Made by a program: the position numbers and the translations under genes | Assembly (NCBI RefSeq): GCF_040581485.1 | Contig: NC_090134.1 | Coordinates: 10,540,001 to 10,604,000 of the forward strand | Origin: Linepithema humile | Lineage: Eukaryota > Arthropoda > Insecta > Hymenoptera > Formicidae | Reading direction: 5' to 3' | Length of the DNA stretch: 64,000 nucleotides | Shown: positions 23,653 through 34,587 of the stretch, piece after piece | Position numbering within the stretch: position 1 is the first letter of the stretch | How the letters are laid out: each line of letters opens with the position of its first letter | The notes under the pieces: model-generated | What the model was told of the DNA's origin: nothing | Database searches by the model: none | What the model saw: the letters and a program-made list of their open reading frames with translations, nothing else

Positions 23653-23793
23653 CTAAGAGGTGCCCATTTCAAGGCACACGCTGCAAATTATAAGTATGAA
23701 GACGTAATTAATAAATGCAATATAAATTGGCCTGTACGATACGTGTTTAGGATTCTTGTAATTGTCGTTCTCGGCATAACCCGCATCGCGCGT
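23653..23793 (-). CDS. Possible terminal exon with a C-terminal membrane segment
   Basis: A 46-codon frame ends in TAG at 23653. It can be entered in phase 0 after a TTTATCTGCAAAG| acceptor, matching the exit phase of exon 4 across an intron of about 1.47 kb. It starts with a charged stretch (TRDAGYAENDNYKNPKH). A hydrophobic run of about 19 residues follows (from IYIAFINYV through FILIICSV), with LEMGTS at the end. Joined to exons 1-4 it would give a protein of about 172 residues with hydrophobic segments near both ends. The acceptor is AAG rather than CAG or TAG, and the intron is long relative to the others. This link is therefore weak, and other 3' ends are possible. Confidence 0.25.
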   Translation of the reverse strand, partial: TRDAGYAENDNYKNPKHVSYRPIYIAFINYVFILIICSVCLEMGTS

Positions 23794-25263
23794 CTTTGCA
23801 GATAAACATAATTTAATGATGATTGATCGGTGAGTAGTTATCAACAATTACAGATGTTTGGCAAACGAGTTTTAAACATGGCTATCATGAAGAAGCCGTA
23901 ATTGCAGCAACGAAGAAACATGCATACCTGGATATAGAATGTATTTATGTCACGCATCGATAGAAGCGTTTTGCTGCGTAAATACGCGCCTGAAGAGCTA
24001 GCAACTATTTCTTATCGCGTCTTTGCGACGTTGCGACTCGCCAACTTCGTCATAAATGCAGCCAGCAGTCAATGCCGCAGCCCACGCACAACGCGATTCG
24101 CGTGGGATAATGTACCTCGTAAAACAGGTTGTTGCGTAAGAGAAATCCTAAGCATTCAAGCTGGCCGAGCAACGCTTGAACAAATGACAACGCACAGATT
24201 TGAGATACAGTCAAACTTCTGTACTTTTTCTAATTCTTCCTCTTTGTTTCACTCCTACTTTTAAATATCAAATACATAATTGTACTCAGGTTGGGTATTG
24301 CAGTTTGTTTTGCTTGCTGCAAATTCCATCGCAAACTACTCTATGTATATATCAGTTTCATCGAAAAATCAATGATCACCAAAAACTCGAATTTATTAAT
24401 ACGTAATTGGTTACGTACGAACGACAAAGCAAAAGTAAACTACTTTACTTTAAAAATCACATGTTCATGCTACGCACGTGTTTTTCTTTATAAAAGTCTA
24501 CATAGATGTATAAAAATTTATATATAGAAACACGAAAAACGGAAAAACCATATCAAATTTTAAATTAGCGCGTATATTTTATTTGAATAATCGTAACGTA
24601 AATATGCATGGAATGTTCTAAAATTTTGCGGAGTGATACGATACTATGTAAATATTATAACACACACTCATCACGCACTATACATATACCAAGCTTCAAA
24701 AAATTTTTTTTGCAGAAGAAATATTTCTCTTCGATTTTAAACTTTATATTACTTTTTGTATTTTCCAAATCCTTTCTAAGAGTGTGCATTTTTTCTAAAA
24801 GTAAATATACCTTATTTTTGATAAAATATTCTTGGCAAACGTGTCACTTACATATACATATAAACTTGAAATATTATTTTCAAATTTATTATTGTACATA
24901 TTTAACACAATTATATCTATATATATATGAATATTCCTCTCTTTTGCGTATTTGATAAACAAATTTTTATACATTTATTGAAATTTTTATAAAGAATGTC
25001 AAAATATGTCAAAATATTACCACTTAACTTATTAAAAAAAAATATAGAAAATGTTTGATTGTCATTGCAATGTTCCAATCGTTTGTAATATGTGCATCTC
25101 AATAATTTTATTAATCTTGACACTAAATATTAATATATAAATTGCACATTTACTTGAAACTTGCAAATTGCAGACAAAGATGTCAAGTGTGTTCTTCAAT
25201 CGTATAAATAAATATTGGCAAATAAAGCGGATGTAACTATGCAAATATAATGAATTCACTCAC
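23794..25263. other. AT-rich stretch, possible long intron
   Basis: If the terminal exon is real, this is its intron. It holds a 115-codon plus-strand frame (24608-24955) and overlapping minus-strand exon-like signals near 24.7-24.8 kb. They are mutually exclusive, Lys/Phe/Tyr-rich, and probably effects of AT-richness. Confidence 0.35.
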
Positions 25264-25304
25264 CGGTCGTTGTATTCTTATTAAGTACGTCTTTTCAGCT
25301 CTAT
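25264..25304 (-). CDS. Unrecognised gene, candidate coding exon 4 (41-base small exon)
   Basis: This small exon has acceptor TTAATTTCTTCAG| and donor CCG|GTGAGT. It is open only when entered in phase 1, exactly the phase in which exon 3 ends, and it leaves in phase 0. It adds a split Asp codon and RAEKTYLIRIQRP. A second overlapping donor (GTGAAT) four bases further on would change the exit phase. The phase match with exon 3 is the strongest internal support for the model. Where transcription continues is unclear: the next 1.4 kb of minus strand is AT-rich, and the only terminal exon that fits is the one ending at 23653. Confidence 0.45.
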
Positions 25305-25585
25305 CTGAAGAAATTAATACATATTTTAGTTATTATAAATTATTATACATTTTATGTATATAAATTCTTATGCACTATTTCATTATTTTTATTATGATTG
25401 AAACATAACTATATGTAAAAAATTGCGCTAAAAATTATTAACTATCGCGCTTAAAAATTTTAATATTTAATATTTATTATTTTAATAAATATAAACTATA
25501 TATTTATAAATATAATTATACACATGTGTATAGTAGTCACAAAATTATGTAAATATTTAAATAATGAACAAATAATTGTACTCAC

Positions 25586-25684
25586 CAACTAGGTTATCGC
25601 AGCTTACTTCACCTGTCGTAGATTCCGTCTCAGATTGTCGTATCAACTCTATCGAAGAATCCGAGGAATCTCCATCCATGAGTA
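25586..25684 (-). CDS. Unrecognised gene, candidate coding exon 3 (acidic, Ser-rich)
   Basis: The exon has 99 bases bounded by TTTATTTCCAG| and |GTGAGT, both close to consensus. Entered in phase 1, it is open throughout; the other two frames contain stops. It encodes a hydrophilic, acidic segment of about 32 residues with MDGDSSDSS near its start and ETESTTGE near its end. This looks like a disordered linker, and the Ser-Asp pattern resembles a casein-kinase-2 type phosphorylation context (inference). If exons 1-2 were non-coding, the ATG at 25679 could itself be the start. A 281-base intron separates it from exon 4. Confidence 0.5.
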
Positions 25685-25753
25685 CTGGAAATAAATTCGC
25701 ATTTAATTACCAAATAGTATATTACCAAATAAAAATCAATCTGCACGTTTTAC

Positions 25754-25913
25754 TTTTGAAAATTGACGGATTTATGTCGCGAATTTGCTGCAGTACATGA
25801 AACGCATTTTGTGCCGCAACGCATATATGCATATAATTGTAGCTCATTATTACACACTCGGCAGCTAATTCAATACCATACAAAGCATTCAGAGCGAGCA
25901 AGACGAATGATAA
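25754..25913 (-). CDS. Unrecognised gene, candidate coding exon 2 (hydrophobic segment)
   Basis: The exon has 160 bases, with acceptor ACTAATAG| and donor A|GTAAAA. It enters in phase 0 and leaves in phase 1, the only frame that is open. It encodes 53 residues, numbered 27-79 of the model. The first part is strongly hydrophobic (LSFVLLALNALYGIELA) and could be a membrane segment, though it carries two Glu. A polar helix-like stretch with FHVLQQIRDINPS follows. The intron after it is only 69 bases, typical of short insect introns, and ends in TTTATTTCCAG. The pattern H..L....LN..YGI is loosely like transmembrane segment 6 of insect gustatory receptors, but the following exons do not continue like that family, so no name is given. 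Confidence 0.5.
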
Positions 25914-26152
25914 CTATTAGTGCAATTACAGAGGACATGCAATAAAAATATGTTTCATCCGAGTTGAAATTTCAAAGTGCTATATTTAATGACGCTATTT
26001 TGATGCCCTTGAACGTAAGGTTTATTTTCGCGTATATATAAAATCAAGTCTTGTACCTACTTATCGTAGAATTGTTGTTTCAATAACCAAAATAGTGATC
26101 CGTAATTGATGTTAATCACGAACATTCGATGTCAATGATATGTTATACTCAC

Positions 26153-26230
26153 CAGTACGTGTAACGTACTATAATGCCCTGTTACTTTAGTCGGTACTCT
26201 CGGAAAATTTGCACAAAAATTCGTACTCAT
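26153..26230 (-). CDS. Unrecognised gene, candidate coding exon 1
   Basis: I do not recognise the product. The exon runs from an ATG at 26230 to a strong donor (CTG|GTGAGT), giving 26 codons that begin MSTNFCANF. A stop lies in frame just upstream (TAA, nine bases before the ATG), which supports this ATG as the first. It ends in phase 0, which matches the acceptor of exon 2 after a 239-base intron. The chain of exons 1-4 is read on the minus strand inside an AT-rich domain, and the exons are richer in GC than the introns between them. The N-terminus has no clear signal peptide. The hydrophobic run that starts at the end of this exon continues into exon 2. The gene model as a whole is inferred, with no homology support. 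Confidence 0.4.
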
Positions 26231-26489
26231 TGTGTATTTTTAATGATTAATATCTTTAATGCGTAATTTCGTCGTCCGTGTCTTTCGATGTAATCCAATG
26301 GCGGCCATAAAGCAGCGTGTATGTACAGTTTAATTAGCAAAGTTGTCAAAATTTCAATGGTCGCATTCAGCGGACTAAGCAGTTGGGCAAAATTACTAGA
26401 TTCTTCGCTGAATGACGCTGTTGATTTGTTGGCTCTAAAAGTAAGAGCCAATCATGTTTGATGGCTACTGAGCGATTTGTTCCGTTGAA
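26231..26489 (-). other. Putative 5' leader with short upstream ORFs
   Basis: This is the 259 bases between the candidate start site and the first in-frame ATG of the spliced model. It contains at least three other minus-strand ATGs that open only short frames, for example the ATG at 26455, which runs 6 codons to a stop. A frame without any ATG is open for about 74 codons and ends in a TGA that overlaps the model's ATG (ATGA). A pyrimidine-rich acceptor-like CTTACTTTTAG lies at about 26438-26448, so a spliced leader is possible. The upstream ATGs weaken the assumption that translation starts at 26230. Confidence 0.25.
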
Positions 26490-26520
26490 TGCGTCCAATG
26501 ATAAAATAGATCCTTATATA
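26490..26520 (-). promoter_or_regulatory. Candidate TATA/initiator core promoter of the minus-strand gene
   Basis: On the minus strand a TATATAAGG motif starts at 26520. Thirty bases downstream is GCATTC, whose A at 26490 would be the start site. The 30-base spacing is what insect TATA promoters use, and CATTC fits a loose initiator. The motif lies upstream of exon 1 of the spliced model in the right orientation. The surroundings are AT-rich, so a chance TATA is possible. No downstream promoter element was identified. Confidence 0.35.
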
Positions 26521-28850
26521 AATTCGACGCTACGCGCGCCACTGTCGGTTCAGAACACAAAATGCAAATGTTTCACAATTCATTGCGTATTCCGTGCTTT
26601 AAAAAAATGAATGTTAAGTGCAAATTGTCGTAGAAAGTATTGGTTAAAGTAACGCGAATAATTGCTGAAACGGATTATTATTTATCGCGAATTTTCACTA
26701 TTAACGGCTATTATTATCTGTCCATTATTTTCATAAATATATACACAATTATGATAACGCACACATACATAATTATAATGTATTGCTTTTCTATGAATAT
26801 ACATGTGGTGGTCCGAACATGAAGAAATGAGAAAATAACACAAACACTTCATCTCTTTCGACGATCTGTCCAATGCATTGAGAAGCACATTTTAATATTA
26901 TTAAATGAAACGTATTATTTATTGTAAATTGTTATCAATGGTTTGATAGCCTGAATGGATTGAAATAGGTTATAATATCGGTGAATATAAATTTTGATGG
27001 CATAAAGATGTACAATAATTCCTATGTTTGTTTAAAAGAATCAGAGTGATTTACTTTTCATTATATAACATATTGAAATTTCGAGTTGGAATTATACAAT
27101 TGAGTGTAGTTGTTATACATATCCGTGCCTGTTGATCTTCATGTCACCGCCAAAATAGTCCTTGTTCTTCTCGTTTCTTCAAAGTGTATTTACTGCGCCG
27201 TGCAATAATATTCACACAATTATATGTGCAGACGCGACGGCGATGTTGCGGCGTAATACGTCTTATTTCACGTCATCTTTCATGTACCGATATGTAGATA
27301 TCGCACGTAAATCTGTTTCGCGTAAATAAAAATTGCGCGGGGATTAACCCTTGTTTGTTATTATATATAATTACGTATATAATAATAAGCACAGATTTTA
27401 AATGTTAAAAAAATCTTCAGAGTGGTTTAAAATGGAATCTACGTCTCCCAGCGAGTAAATTGCAATATTTAGCTGGTAAGTGCAATTATTTGTTTATTAT
27501 TTAAATATCTACATAATTATGACTACATATATGGATAGTTTTATAATTTATGTTTATAAAATATTTGTTTAGATATTTATTTAAAATTTTAAAATAATTT
27601 TATTTAGATCATTCATTACAAGTAGTTACATTTTAACAAGAAATAATTAAATAATACTACATTAATAATCAACAAATATAAAATATATGATTTATAATTT
27701 ATAATTCGATTATATATATGTGTAAGAATTATATATATGTGTAAGAAGAAAATTTTATAAAAGCATAAATTTATAATTAAATTTGAGATATAATTTTAGG
27801 GATATTAATTTTAAAAGTATAATATTCAATGTAATTTTAATTTGTTTGATTTTATTAATAAGTTTAATTGCCTAATATTTTTAGAAACAAACAAATTGTC
27901 AAAGTACAGTTTTAGATGCGTAATTAGTGTTCAGAGAAAGTTATGATTATTGATACAATTACTTACATAGCAATTGATGTAATAAACTCGTTTTTATGAC
28001 ACGCGTTTCACGAAACCGTTCTTTTCTTTTGCTGTATATCGAAAAAGTTGAAAACTTTTAATATGTAATACGTTCCACATTCTTCACATTGTCTAAAAAA
28101 GTAACATTAGTATATTATATCTTTTCAATTTTTATAAATTATAGTAGCAATTATATGTCTCTTTTTATTTGAGTAACATATTTGATTCAAAATATTGATT
28201 GAAAAATTTAACATATTTAATTTTATTTTGCTACAAAAATTGTTATATTAATGTCAGTCAAAAATAAGCTATACAAATAAAAATCTCTATTAAACAACTA
28301 CAAAATAACAAGTGCAATGATGCATAATAATCATGGAATAACACATATGCGGCTTTTATTATTTGTTTGTCATTTAAATATGTATACAATACATAACTGT
28401 AATAATACCTTTACATAATTATAATTAGATTATTTATCAATTTTTCCATCTCGCAACGCGCTGCAATATTAAGTATTAAGTATATGAAGTATTAACCTTA
28501 CAACTGTAAAATGTAATATACTGCTGTAACAAAAATCATAAATTCTTTTCTGGTACATTTTTATAAAATATATTTAGTTTATTGCAATTATTTTTTTATT
28601 TAAGTTAATATTTTTTATATATTTTAAGAATTATAAATCCATTAATTATTTGAAAAACTTTCCCTTCTACTCTCATAGTATAAATAAATTAAAAATAAAT
28701 GTGCTATTAGATTTATTCTTATATTTTATATGAATATTTACATGAATGTGTGATATGTTTTGAAAATTTTATATTTTACATTGAAAACTAATTTTTATCA
28801 ATGTGTGCCAACAACTTTCGATTTTTCGGTATAGAATATTCGATTTCGCT
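26521..28850. other. AT-rich intergenic stretch upstream of the minus-strand gene
   Basis: Very AT-rich, with the 19-bp duplication. One short plus-strand exon-like stretch near 27421-27473 (acceptor AAAATCTTCAG|, donor GCTG|GTAAGT) is open in one frame for about 17 codons. Nothing else was seen. Confidence 0.45.
27709..27746 (+). repeat. 19-bp direct tandem duplication
   Basis: ATTATATATATGTGTAAGA occurs twice in immediate succession without mismatch, in AT-rich DNA. Confidence 0.85.
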
Positions 28851-31084
28851 TCTTGCTAAAAAACAGATCAAAGTTCTTGATTCGATTGTATTGCATGTGC
28901 GATACAACGTATACACAAATAAAGACGATCGTGTGTCTGTGCATGCGTAACGGAGCGTGTCTTGTGATTGAAGTAGACAGTCGCGTCGTTCCATCCGGTA
29001 TTCTCGACTTTCGGTGTGCAGCAGCAGCTTTTTATACTTCTCTCCCCTTTACCTGTCCCCATCTCACGTCCGTCTCTCGTCGAACGGCCCGGAGAACAAA
29101 ACATGGACCTGAATGTAAAGTCTGAAAAACCGCCGTGGTGAACAGGCTGATTTTGTTGAAACAGAAACAGCGAGAGTTGACTGATGTTTTTATAACGGCA
29201 AAATCGGACCGACTGTCGACTTTCTTGCATACAATGGCATAAAATCGGTTTTTTTTTTTCATCTAGCTACTGGTCGATTTAAAGTTTACTTGTAGTCAAG
29301 CACTGTTTTAACTCGCGAAAAATTAGCATAAATTAAATCAATTTGCGTGAGGGAAAATTAATGATGTAATATTATCGTTCAGATCGCGCGCAACATCTAG
29401 TTTTAATTTCCAAGACCATAAGTGCTTGTATGAAATTTTATAACGTTGTAATAAAATTAAATTGTTATTCCTTAACGAGATGACGAAGAAAATCGATGTG
29501 ACATCTGAGCTTTGGCAGATATCGAGCGACTCTATGAGAGAGAGAGAGAGAGAGAGCGAGCGTCGTAGTTTCTGGCGTTGCGCTCCGATTATCGTGCCGT
29601 CCGTTTGATCACACGCGAGATTCGGTGTAGATGCGAAACGAGACAAAAACGGCAAAGCGACAGGACGACGAAAGGTGGCGAGAGAAGAAGGGTGCGCTGC
29701 GAGGGAGACCGCCGGAGGATCTCTCTCGGAGCGTGCCCATCAGTGCGCGGAAAAACGAGCAGTGACAGAACGAGATGGAGTGACTAAAGGGGGGACGCGA
29801 ATGCGTTGGAATGGGACATATACTCCTCACCTCCTCTCTCTCTCTCCTTGCCCCGCGTTACATGGAAGAGGGGGCGTATAGACACGGTGCCCATGGAAAC
29901 GCGCAGGCGCCTTTCGCCGAAGACCCTCGGCCCTTCGACGAGTTCACGTCTCTCTCGTTCTCTTTGTTGTCCCTCTCTCGCACCATCGTGCACCCTTATT
30001 TTCCTTCGTTCTACCTCTCTTCCTCCCGCCCGCTCTCTCACCACCCATCAGTCCGCGTCTATCTGTCTTCGTTTTCATCGCGTCTCCCCGACCCCGTAAC
30101 CACCCCCCGTGGCCGCCTTCTCTCCGTAATACGCACTAAACACTCCATAGGCCGCGTGTAGGCTTTACGGGGGGTGTACTCGCATGTTTACCCTTCGGGC
30201 GCAATACCGCCCAGGCGTTTCGGCGCCGATAACGCCTTAGACCTTATCTCGAAGAGAAAAACAACGCCACGACGTCGATCGGTGTACGCTCGATTTACGA
30301 TCGAGGTCTGCTCGTCCGAATGTCCGAAAACTATCACTGCGTTTTCTATTTCGTCCCTTGCATGCATTCGTACGATTAGGAGAGCGATCAATGTTGATCT
30401 GCTGTAACTTCATAAATTCAAAGTATGTTTAGATGTTATTACTATTATTATTGCACTCTTAAATTGCAAATACCTATTGTTACGAAAAATAGATTATTAA
30501 GGTGGCATAACTTTGTAAACTTAAGAAGTTTGGAAACCAACAATTATTACTTTTTTTCGTTGTTTTTTAACATTATTCAAAAGTTGGTCACGTCAGGCTT
30601 ATCGATTCGATCGCTCGATTCGTGGAAGAAACCGATCGTGTACGTGATGCAAGTTTTTCCATTGCTGCTTGCGTGATTATCATTGTAAACGCAATACATG
30701 ACATTAAAAATCTTTATCATTGAGTTTTTTTTGCTTATTGTATCCGGTATAAAAATAATAAAAGGACAATAGAATTTAAAAATCAAAATTGAGATAAATT
30801 TTGGACTGTAAATATGGGAAAATCGAGCTTCACATCAATCGTCACATATCCATTATTACGAATAAAATCTCTCCGCAGCATTGAACATTGAATTTGTCAA
30901 AATTACAACAATAAAAACGAATAGGGTGACGACGGTGTGTCTCGTGGCAGAGCATAGCGGTGATAGAATGAGAGATGAATTCTCGTGGAGAAACTCGTAG
31001 CGCGAGCGAATGTGCGAGCGTTTGACGGGCGTTTACAGGCGGCGAATGCGTACGAAGCGTGCGTGAACAATGCTGAAGAATCTA
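28851..31084. other. Return to GC-rich blocks, no gene seen
   Basis: GC-rich at about 28950-29230 and 29520-30420, with AT-rich spacers. CT- and AG-rich stretches give Ser/Arg-rich frames on both strands that look non-coding. Confidence 0.45.
29535..29560 (+). repeat. (GA)n microsatellite
   Basis: About ten perfect GA units at the border between an AT-rich and a GC-rich block. Confidence 0.9.
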
Positions 31085-31210
31085 GGTGCCACGGGGCACC
31101 GTAGCACGTAAGCGAGATAGATCCATAAAAATGCTAATTCCTATCGACCGGGCGCGCGACGGGCCGGGAGGCTGCCGCCATCGCCACCGCTCACTTGCAT
31201 GCCATTAGCC
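31085..31210. promoter_or_regulatory. Candidate cis-regulatory block with inverted GCTAAT/ATTAGC
   Basis: It starts with a 6-bp perfect hairpin (GGTGCC-ACGG-GGCACC, 31085-31100). CCATAAAAATGCTAATTCC then follows, and after a GC-rich stretch TTGCATGCCATTAGCC. The GCTAAT and ATTAGC words are inverted copies of one homeodomain-type site. The function is inferred. Confidence 0.2.
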
Positions 31211-32002
31211 CACAGACCTCGACAAACGTAACTCTGTGTTACATCGACGATGTGCTTCTCTCTTTCACTCCCATCTCCCTCTCTCTTGCTCGCGGTTATT
31301 TGTCGTCGTTCCGCGTCTGGTTCTCTTTATTTTACTCGGAGAATGCCGATTGATATCGATAGATTTGCGCGCCGTTATAGACGAGATATTACTGACGTAT
31401 ATATCGCCGATCAAGTCGACGAACTTTTTAGGCACATTGGGGGGGGCGAGAGTCGACGACAAGCACGACAACGACAGAAGCGAGACTAATCTCCGTTACA
31501 GGCGGCGTGAATCGGATCCATCAATCTAGATTATAATTAATTGATAGTGGGAGCCACCCCCCTGTGGTGGGTGGCGGCCACATCGACTGTATTCCTATAC
31601 GCCAAAGTCTGGCAGTGTATTGCACCGGGTATTAGGGGGTGCACAGGGGTGACTGTCGGTCTGTCTGTTGTCGACTCTTTATCGCGCCCCCGGTGAGTCG
31701 TCTTATGCATCTTTCATGAGGGGTCCACGCCATCCGCCCCGTAGCCCGTAGTAGTACGTAACCCGTACTTTCTCTATTTCCATCTTTCTCTCGTCCTCCG
31801 CCGTCCAAACTCCTCTTCTTCTCGTCGTACGTAGATATTGCGGAAAATGTGCGGGTTGCGGGCGAGAGAGGAGCGAGAGTGTGCGTTTTACACACGAGAT
31901 CGTTGATGCGTATTTACATAGGCGTATACTGACGCGTCAGGACCGGTAGACATTACGATAAAACCCGCGTTTGCGCCAACTCTTTCGTTCCTCGATTTTG
32001 CT

Positions 32003-32045
<43 letters not shown>

Positions 32046-33120
32046 TCTATCGAGATCACGTCGCGTCGGCTCGTTCTCCGCTCTTCATAGTCGCGAAGAA
32101 CTTCGCTTTCTCTTCGCTCCCCTCTTGCTCTCCCTTGACCCCTCTCGCGACCTTCCGCCAGAAGTTTTCGGATTCCTGAATGCAAACGGGACGCGCGCGT
32201 CGCGACCGAATTCGAATCACGTTATCCGCCGAGTCATTGATAGGTCGTTCGAAGGGAGAAGATTGTATTTTACGAGTTTGTCAATTTACAGTTCCACCGA
32301 ATGCTCGCCGTTTGTTCGTAAGGAAGCTAAGGGAGAGCAGCGCGATCGTTTGTCCGGTTCAAGTGCTTCGTCTTCGTCTTCTGCGTGATAACATCGAGAT
32401 CGTTCTTTCTCTTCGCCGCGATCTGCTATGAAACCGTTTAGAGTACAGATCCATCGCGCGATTTCTCAGGGGTGGAGAATCTAAACAAGCCGGAAGCGAA
32501 CACTTTGCTAGGCGTGCTGGCATCGAGCAAATTGCTGCCATCACCTGACATCATTTGCGATCTCTCTATCCGCTGAGGGAAATGTGTAATTATCTTATTA
32601 GAAGTGCGCGATCACAGTGTCGTCTGTGTTGCGCTAATGTGTTTCTTTTTCTCTAAAACGGATAGCACAAGTTGAAATCTATTTGTTACGTGCAATATTT
32701 CTTATCGTTGAAATTAATATTGCTATAAAAATTTTGTTACTCACATTATTGTGTCATTGACATTTTAAATTCAATTAATTATTTATGTGCGCTCAAATGC
32801 TAGTGGAGTAGATATTTCCTAATAGTTTATAATTTTAAACGACATTTTTTATGTATGATAAACTCCGTAATTTTATATCTTTCATATTCGAAAATCACAT
32901 GAATAATTCACAAATCTTATATTTCTCCGAATTCGCGTAATTTTGCGATTCACGCGACTGAGCATTTTGTGTCGCGGCGGAGAGACAAGTCTTCTTTTTT
33001 CGTCAGCTTGCAGTGACGTCGGCATTCACCATAAAAAATAAACACAGCGATGACATAGGATGGATGAACGAACGAAACGCGGATGCAGCGCGAAAGCACA
33101 GCGAGAAAGATGTAGGCGAG
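31211..33120. other. GC-rich then AT-rich, no gene seen
   Basis: Holds a 7-bp hairpin (GCCACCC / GGGTGGC, 31553-31575) and the second CGT tract, then an AT-rich spacer at 32620-32940. Confidence 0.45.
32002..32046 (+). repeat. (CGT)n trinucleotide microsatellite
   Basis: About 14 perfect CGT units. Read on the minus strand it gives poly-Asp. It is the second tract of this unit in the window, the first being at 355-405. Confidence 0.9.
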
Positions 33121-33178
33121 AGGACGGGAGAGGGCGGTGGGGGAGGGGGGGGAAGACGGAAGGAAGAAAGGGAGAGGA
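33121..33178 (+). repeat. G/A purine tract with G runs
   Basis: GGGAGAGGGCGGTGGGGG-type sequence passes into GGAAG units. It has quadruplex-capable G runs within a long purine strand. Confidence 0.75.
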
Positions 33179-33900
33179 CGTTGGAGCAAGGATGAAACGG
33201 GAGAGAGAACGAGCAAAAACATATCCGAGAATACGGCCGTGCGGATGAGTTACCGCCTGGCAGATTCCACCGCAGTCGTTGCTACCCCCGGCGGATGATG
33301 GTACAAGCTAGGGGGACGGGTGATGAGGGGGGCGGCCCGGGAGGAGGATATAACGGAGGAAAGGACGACGGACGTAGCGCATTACGCAAACGTATCACGC
33401 TATGTGGTCCAACGAAAACAAACAGAGCCCGAGGCTCCGACCCCTTACACCCACCACGCGAGCCGCCGCCACCCCCTTACTTCGTCGCCCGTTGCATAAG
33501 TAAATAGACGGCTGCGGCCGTTGTTCCCCAGGTCGTTGCTGCTCTCATTCTCCCTTCGTCTTTTCTCCACCTCTTCTTTCCAGTTTACGCCGACGCGTTT
33601 TCTTCAAAAGAGAGGTCTCCATTTCGTTCTTTGCGAAAAAGTGATCTCTTATAACGATACGGTTCCCGGTTAGTAATCAAAGAGAGGCACTTTCCGTCCA
33701 CGAATGCATGTGATTATTCGTGATTGGAAGCCGCTTGCCTTGTAAACGATAAAAATGGTACACTTTTCATATTACGGATGCAATTTATATATTATTTATT
33801 TAGATACCGACATTTTTTGATAAGAGAATTTTAATTTCGTGATGGAGGATGAGACAACAGAGTATCTTTGCGAAAAAAAGAGAAAGGATCGACAAGTAGA

Positions 33901-34070
33901 GTGAGAGAGAGAGAGAGAGACAGACAGAAATAAAGTTGCGGAGTTTTCTGGTGTTAGGCGTCGTGGTGGTTGTTGGGCTGGGTTGTTCAGTCGCAACTCA
34001 CAGAGAGAGAAAGAGAGAGAGAGAAGGGCGGGGGGAGAGGGAGAGGAGGGAAGAAAGAGAAAATAATGAA
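33901..34070 (+). repeat. Two neighbouring (GA)n purine tracts
   Basis: Perfect GA runs at about 33902-33920 and 33999-34022 lie on either side of unique sequence. The second passes into GGGAGAGG-type purine sequence. Confidence 0.8.
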
Positions 34071-34470
34071 AAAGAGAATGTGTGACGAAAAGAGAGGGAA
34101 CAAGAGAACGTTAAGTGTAGGTAGGCGAGCAGAGGACGTCGTCGACAGAGAGAGAAAGGGGGGAAACGGTGAAGTAGAGAATGGTCGCGAGAGAGAAACG
34201 AAAGGACCGGCGAAGGGAGTAACGAAGAGAGTAGGAGCAGTGAGGGGCGGAGGAAGGCCAGGAGGGGTAGACGGCGAGCTCGCGGGAGAAAGCGATCGAT
34301 GCTCACCCCCTAACCCTCCGGACCTCCCTCCCGCGACGTTGTGCAACCCCCGCTCGAGCGGTGGCGGCCGTCATGGCGGCGCATGCAAATCAGCATGGCG
34401 CCGAGACGCCCTCCCGCGAACCTCCCCGACACGCTCGCTGTACATACATACGTATACATGGACGTGTACC

Positions 34471-34531
34471 ACGCGCGCGCGCGCGCGTGTATTTGTGTGC
34501 GTGCGTGCGTGTGTGTGTGTGTGTGTGTGTG
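34471..34531 (+). repeat. (CG)n-(GT)n alternating tract
   Basis: About eight CG units are followed by GTGC units and about ten GT units. This is the alternating purine-pyrimidine composition with the highest Z-DNA potential in the window. Confidence 0.9.
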
Positions 34532-34587
34532 CGTACTTAACGCGGGTGTACGCTCACCACCGACGAAACCAAAGCATCGACCGAGCG

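Noticed and set aside
24608..24955. 115-codon plus-strand ATG frame rich in Tyr, Phe and Lys
   Set aside because: Composition follows AT-richness, and it overlaps equally open exon-like stretches on the other strand.
25754..25913. Assignment of exon 2 to an insect gustatory receptor
   Set aside because: Only a loose resemblance to transmembrane segment 6; exons 3 and 4 lack the conserved C-terminal receptor motif.
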